DNA from: Clostridiaceae bacterium
Lineage (GTDB): Bacteria > Bacillota > Clostridia > Peptostreptococcales > Natronincolaceae
Direction of reading: 5' to 3'
Assembly: GCA_018432235.1 (NCBI GenBank)
Contig: JAHDLO010000005.1
Location: 1 to 64,000, forward strand
Length of the DNA stretch: 64,000 bases
The stretch's first letter is position 1. The number at the start of each line of letters is the position of its first letter. The notes under the pieces are model-generated. The model worked only from the letters and a program-made list of their open reading frames with translations. It was not told where the DNA came from and did no database searches. Made by a program: the position numbers and the translations under genes. Below are positions 61,891 to 64,000 of this stretch, piece by piece.

Positions 61891-62903
61891 GCCCTCTCGT
61901 ATTGTACAGGCCAATTGATATCTGACCTAAGCTCCTTTGCCGCCTGTAGCGGCCAATAGGGATTCCTAAGAAGCTCACGACCCATGTAAACAAGGTCACC
62001 TCTGTTGTTTGCGACAATTTCCTCTGCCATATAGGATGAAGTAACTAGCCCGCCGGCAATAGTGGGGAGGCCCGTTATATCCCTAATGGTTTCAGAAAAT
62101 GGGATCTGATATCCGGGATAGGTTTTAAATTTGGCTGGAACAACGGCGCCAGAGCTTACATTTATAATATCTACCTCATATTCCTTCAAGAGATTTATCA
62201 TTGCGGCCAAGTCCTCAGGATGATTACCATCTGCAATATAGTCCTCTGCCGATACTCTCAGTGCCAGTGCTCTGTCCTTGAGCCATACCCTTCTGATGGA
62301 TTCAAGTATTTCCTTTAAAAAACGCACACGATTTTCAAGGCTGCCGCCATACGCATCAGTACGCTTATTGCTTAGGGGTGACAGAAACTCGTTAATCAGA
62401 TAGCCATGGGCACCATGGACCTCAATAATATCAAAGCCTGCCCTTAAAGCCCTGGCTGCAGCATCACTGAAGGATGCTACTATTTTTTGTATTTCTTCAA
62501 CAGATAGCTCTTCTGGCATCTGATAGTCGTTGCTGAAGGCAATTGCGCTTGGGGCAACAATCTCTTCAGAGGAAATACCGCACTTTCTTCCAGCATGGGC
62601 CAACTGAATACCTACAGCCGCACCATATTTTTTGCATTCAGCTACAATCCTGCTTAAGCCATCAACATGCGCATCATGCCATATACCAAGGTCATTGGCA
62701 GAAATTCTACCTCTGGCTTCAACAGCTGTTGCTTCTAAAATGATTAAGCCAACACCGCCGATAGCTCTGGAGACGTAATGGGTAAGATGCCAGTCTTTTG
62801 CAAAACCCTCTCCATCACCGCTATATTGACACATTGGGGCCATTACTATTCGATTTTTAATGCTTAGGTTTTTAACCACAAAGGGTGAAAATAAGTGACT
62901 CAT
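61884..62903 (-). CDS. namA: NADPH dehydrogenase, old yellow enzyme (YqjM/NamA type)
   Basis: The 339-residue FMN enzyme has KNRIVMAPMCQYSGDG, the His-x2-His-like HGAHGYLINEFLSPLSNKRTD (read in two parts), and SAEDY. The layout matches NamA of Bacillus. It reduces activated C=C bonds. The ATG at 62903 follows AGGAG on the minus strand. Confidence 0.92.
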   Translation of the reverse strand: MSHLFSPFVVKNLSIKNRIVMAPMCQYSGDGEGFAKDWHLTHYVSRAIGGVGLIILEATAVEARGRISANDLGIWHDAHVDGLSRIVAECKKYGAAVGIQLAHAGRKCGISSEEIVAPSAIAFSNDYQMPEELSVEEIQKIVASFSDAAARALRAGFDIIEVHGAHGYLINEFLSPLSNKRTDAYGGSLENRVRFLKEILESIRRVWLKDRALALRVSAEDYIADGNHPEDLAAMINLLKEYEVDIINVSSGAVVPAKFKTYPGYQIPFSETIRDITGLPTIAGGLVTSSYMAEEIVANNRGDLVYMGRELLRNPYWPLQAAKELRSDINWPVQYERAK

Positions 62904-63042
62904 CGTATTCTCCTTTCCAAAAATCTTTTCTTAATCAATATACCCAATAATAAAATCAAAACTCGTTATTTTTAAACTTCAAAAATTAATATATCTCATC
63001 TTATTGGTAATAATAAATAAACAATTAAAGGTAGGTGATTGG

Positions 63043-63720
63043 ATGCTAGTCGTTTTTTTCAGAGCGTTTATTTTGTATTTTTTGGTGGTAGTCGTCATGC
63101 GAATGATGGGGAAACGCCAGATAGCACAAATGCAACCCTTTGAGCTGGTAATAACAATATTGATAGCAGAGCTGGCGGCAACGCCAATGGAAAACTCCTC
63201 TATACCCCTAATCAGTGGTGTAATACCAATACTCACACTCCTTTCAATACAGGTAATAGTCTCCTTCTTATCCATAAAAAGTGAGACCTTCAGAGAGGTT
63301 GTTTGTGGAAAGCCCAGTATTTTAATCAACAAAGGAAATATTGTTCAATCAGAGGTAAGACGGCTGAGAATCAATATGAACGATTTGCTGGAGCAGCTGA
63401 GAAGCAAGGACTACCCGAATGTAAGCGATGTGGAGTATGCTATTTTGGAGACAAATGGTCAGCTGAGTATAATTCCGAAGGCTGATAAACGTCAGGTCAA
63501 TATATCAGATTTAGAGATAAGGCCTGAAAAAGAGGAGCTGCCAATTACACTAATAGTCGACGGTAAGCTAATCGAAAAAAATCTCATGAAAACAGGGCAT
63601 AGGGTAGAATGGGTACAGCAGCAGCTGAAGAAGGCCAACATCAAGAAAATAGAGGATGCCTTCTTTGCTTTTTTGTCTACTGAGGGAGATTTTCATGCAC
63701 AACAGAAGGAAAGGAGATAG
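63043..63720 (+). CDS. DUF421-domain membrane protein (YetF type)
   Basis: The 225-residue protein has three N-terminal membrane segments. The conserved MGKRQIAQMQPFELVITILIAE lies at the family-typical place. A soluble DUF421 domain follows, with KPSILINKGNI and LRSKDYPNVSDVEYAILET. Its function is unknown; YetF-like proteins are linked to spores in some species. The ATG at 63043 is chosen over an earlier in-frame ATG at 63004. Confidence 0.82.
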   Translation: MLVVFFRAFILYFLVVVVMRMMGKRQIAQMQPFELVITILIAELAATPMENSSIPLISGVIPILTLLSIQVIVSFLSIKSETFREVVCGKPSILINKGNIVQSEVRRLRINMNDLLEQLRSKDYPNVSDVEYAILETNGQLSIIPKADKRQVNISDLEIRPEKEELPITLIVDGKLIEKNLMKTGHRVEWVQQQLKKANIKKIEDAFFAFLSTEGDFHAQQKERR

Positions 63721-63726
63721 AAAGGC

Positions 63727-64000
63727 ATGAAGGTAGTTATAATTACCATATTAATTCTGGTTTTATTTTTTACCGGAGCGCTAATGTTTAAAAACTATGT
63801 GCATATTCATTCAGAGGCGCTGTTAAAAATGCTGGATAAGCTGGATGATGATATCACCAGTGAAGATTGGAGCCTTGCAGAGGAGCGGCTTAAGGTTATT
63901 AAAGAAGACTGGCGTAATATGAAGCATATTCTGGAGCTTTATATAGAGCATAATGATATGGACAGAGCAGAGGTGGCCATCGCAAAGCTCAATAGGTTCA
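63727..64000 (+). CDS. DUF4363-type protein (partial, cut by window end)
   Basis: The reading frame opens MKVVIITILILVLFFTGALM, an N-terminal membrane anchor. It then runs into a charged helix with KVIKEDWRNMKHILELYIE. About 91 codons are visible with no stop. Genes of this type commonly follow DUF421/YetF genes. Ribosome binding is by AGGAG at the end of the preceding gene. Confidence 0.7.
   Translation, partial: MKVVIITILILVLFFTGALMFKNYVHIHSEALLKMLDKLDDDITSEDWSLAEERLKVIKEDWRNMKHILELYIEHNDMDRAEVAIAKLNRF

Noticed and set aside
1..64000. CRISPR arrays, tRNA or rRNA genes, integrases
   Set aside because: No regularly spaced repeats, no tRNA or rRNA sequence and no integrase or transposase reading frame were seen in the window.

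Overview
The window is a chromosomal segment of a low-G+C, spore-forming, anaerobic member of the Clostridia. The evidence is the tuf/S10/spc/alpha ribosomal super-operon in Firmicute order, zinc-type S14 and S4, the spore-cortex amidase CwlD, hybrid cluster protein, an AGA/ATA-rich codon style and strong GGAGG ribosome binding sites. An Alkaliphilus/Natronincola-like relative is plausible, but this cannot be fixed from sequence alone.

Bases 1-21540 are core translation machinery, almost all on the plus strand. They hold the end of tuf, the S10 genes (rpsJ to rpsQ), the spc genes (rplN to rpmJ, with secY, adk, map and a KOW protein) and the alpha genes (rpsM to rplQ). After these come the ECF-transporter energising module (ecfA1-ecfA2-ecfT), truA and rplM-rpsI. 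Structured RNA elements lie before rpsM, between secY and adk, and before rplM. A 720-base gap after rplQ carries two related fold-back repeats, one of them interrupted by a second fold-back family.

Bases 21540-31080 begin with an accessory HTH/RhuM pair inserted between rpsI and the cwlD region. After it come a small coiled-coil gene, cwlD, a cluster of DnaA-box-like 9-mers, a YvlD-like membrane protein, a YibQ-type deacetylase and an Mrp-like P-loop ATPase without the usual CxxC. A GntR regulator under a perfect 43-bp palindrome, a DUF1648-type membrane protein, a YhfC-type protein and a MATE exporter follow.

Bases 31080-39940 hold hcp with two FNR/HcpR-like operators, a YHS-like membrane protein, a nitroreductase, an ABC-F protein with a degenerate second ATPase site, an L,D-transpeptidase, an ABC exporter and an acetyltransferase.

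Bases 40000-47650 form what looks like a self-contained sigma-54 regulon and are the most interesting part. A PAS/AAA+/Fis activator lies between two gene groups: a KAS III-like enzyme with a CoA-transferase, and a two-gene Na+/solute symporter with an iron-sulfur flavoprotein, then a MaoC-like hydratase. Each group is preceded by a -24/-12 promoter and by the same TGTAAC-N6-GTTACA dyad. This suggests regulated uptake and CoA-dependent conversion of an unidentified organic acid.

Bases 47690-64000 are mixed metabolic and stress genes: a PAS histidine kinase, folD (cyclohydrolase residues lost), asnB, a cupin, a tocopherol-cyclase-like protein, a GNAT enzyme, a fluoride riboswitch before a cation/proton antiporter, a MazG-like protein, a RIC/ScdA repair protein with an hcp-like operator, uppP, an M20 amidohydrolase, an aldehyde dehydrogenase of the succinate-semialdehyde type, an old yellow enzyme, a DUF421 protein and a DUF4363 gene cut by the window end.
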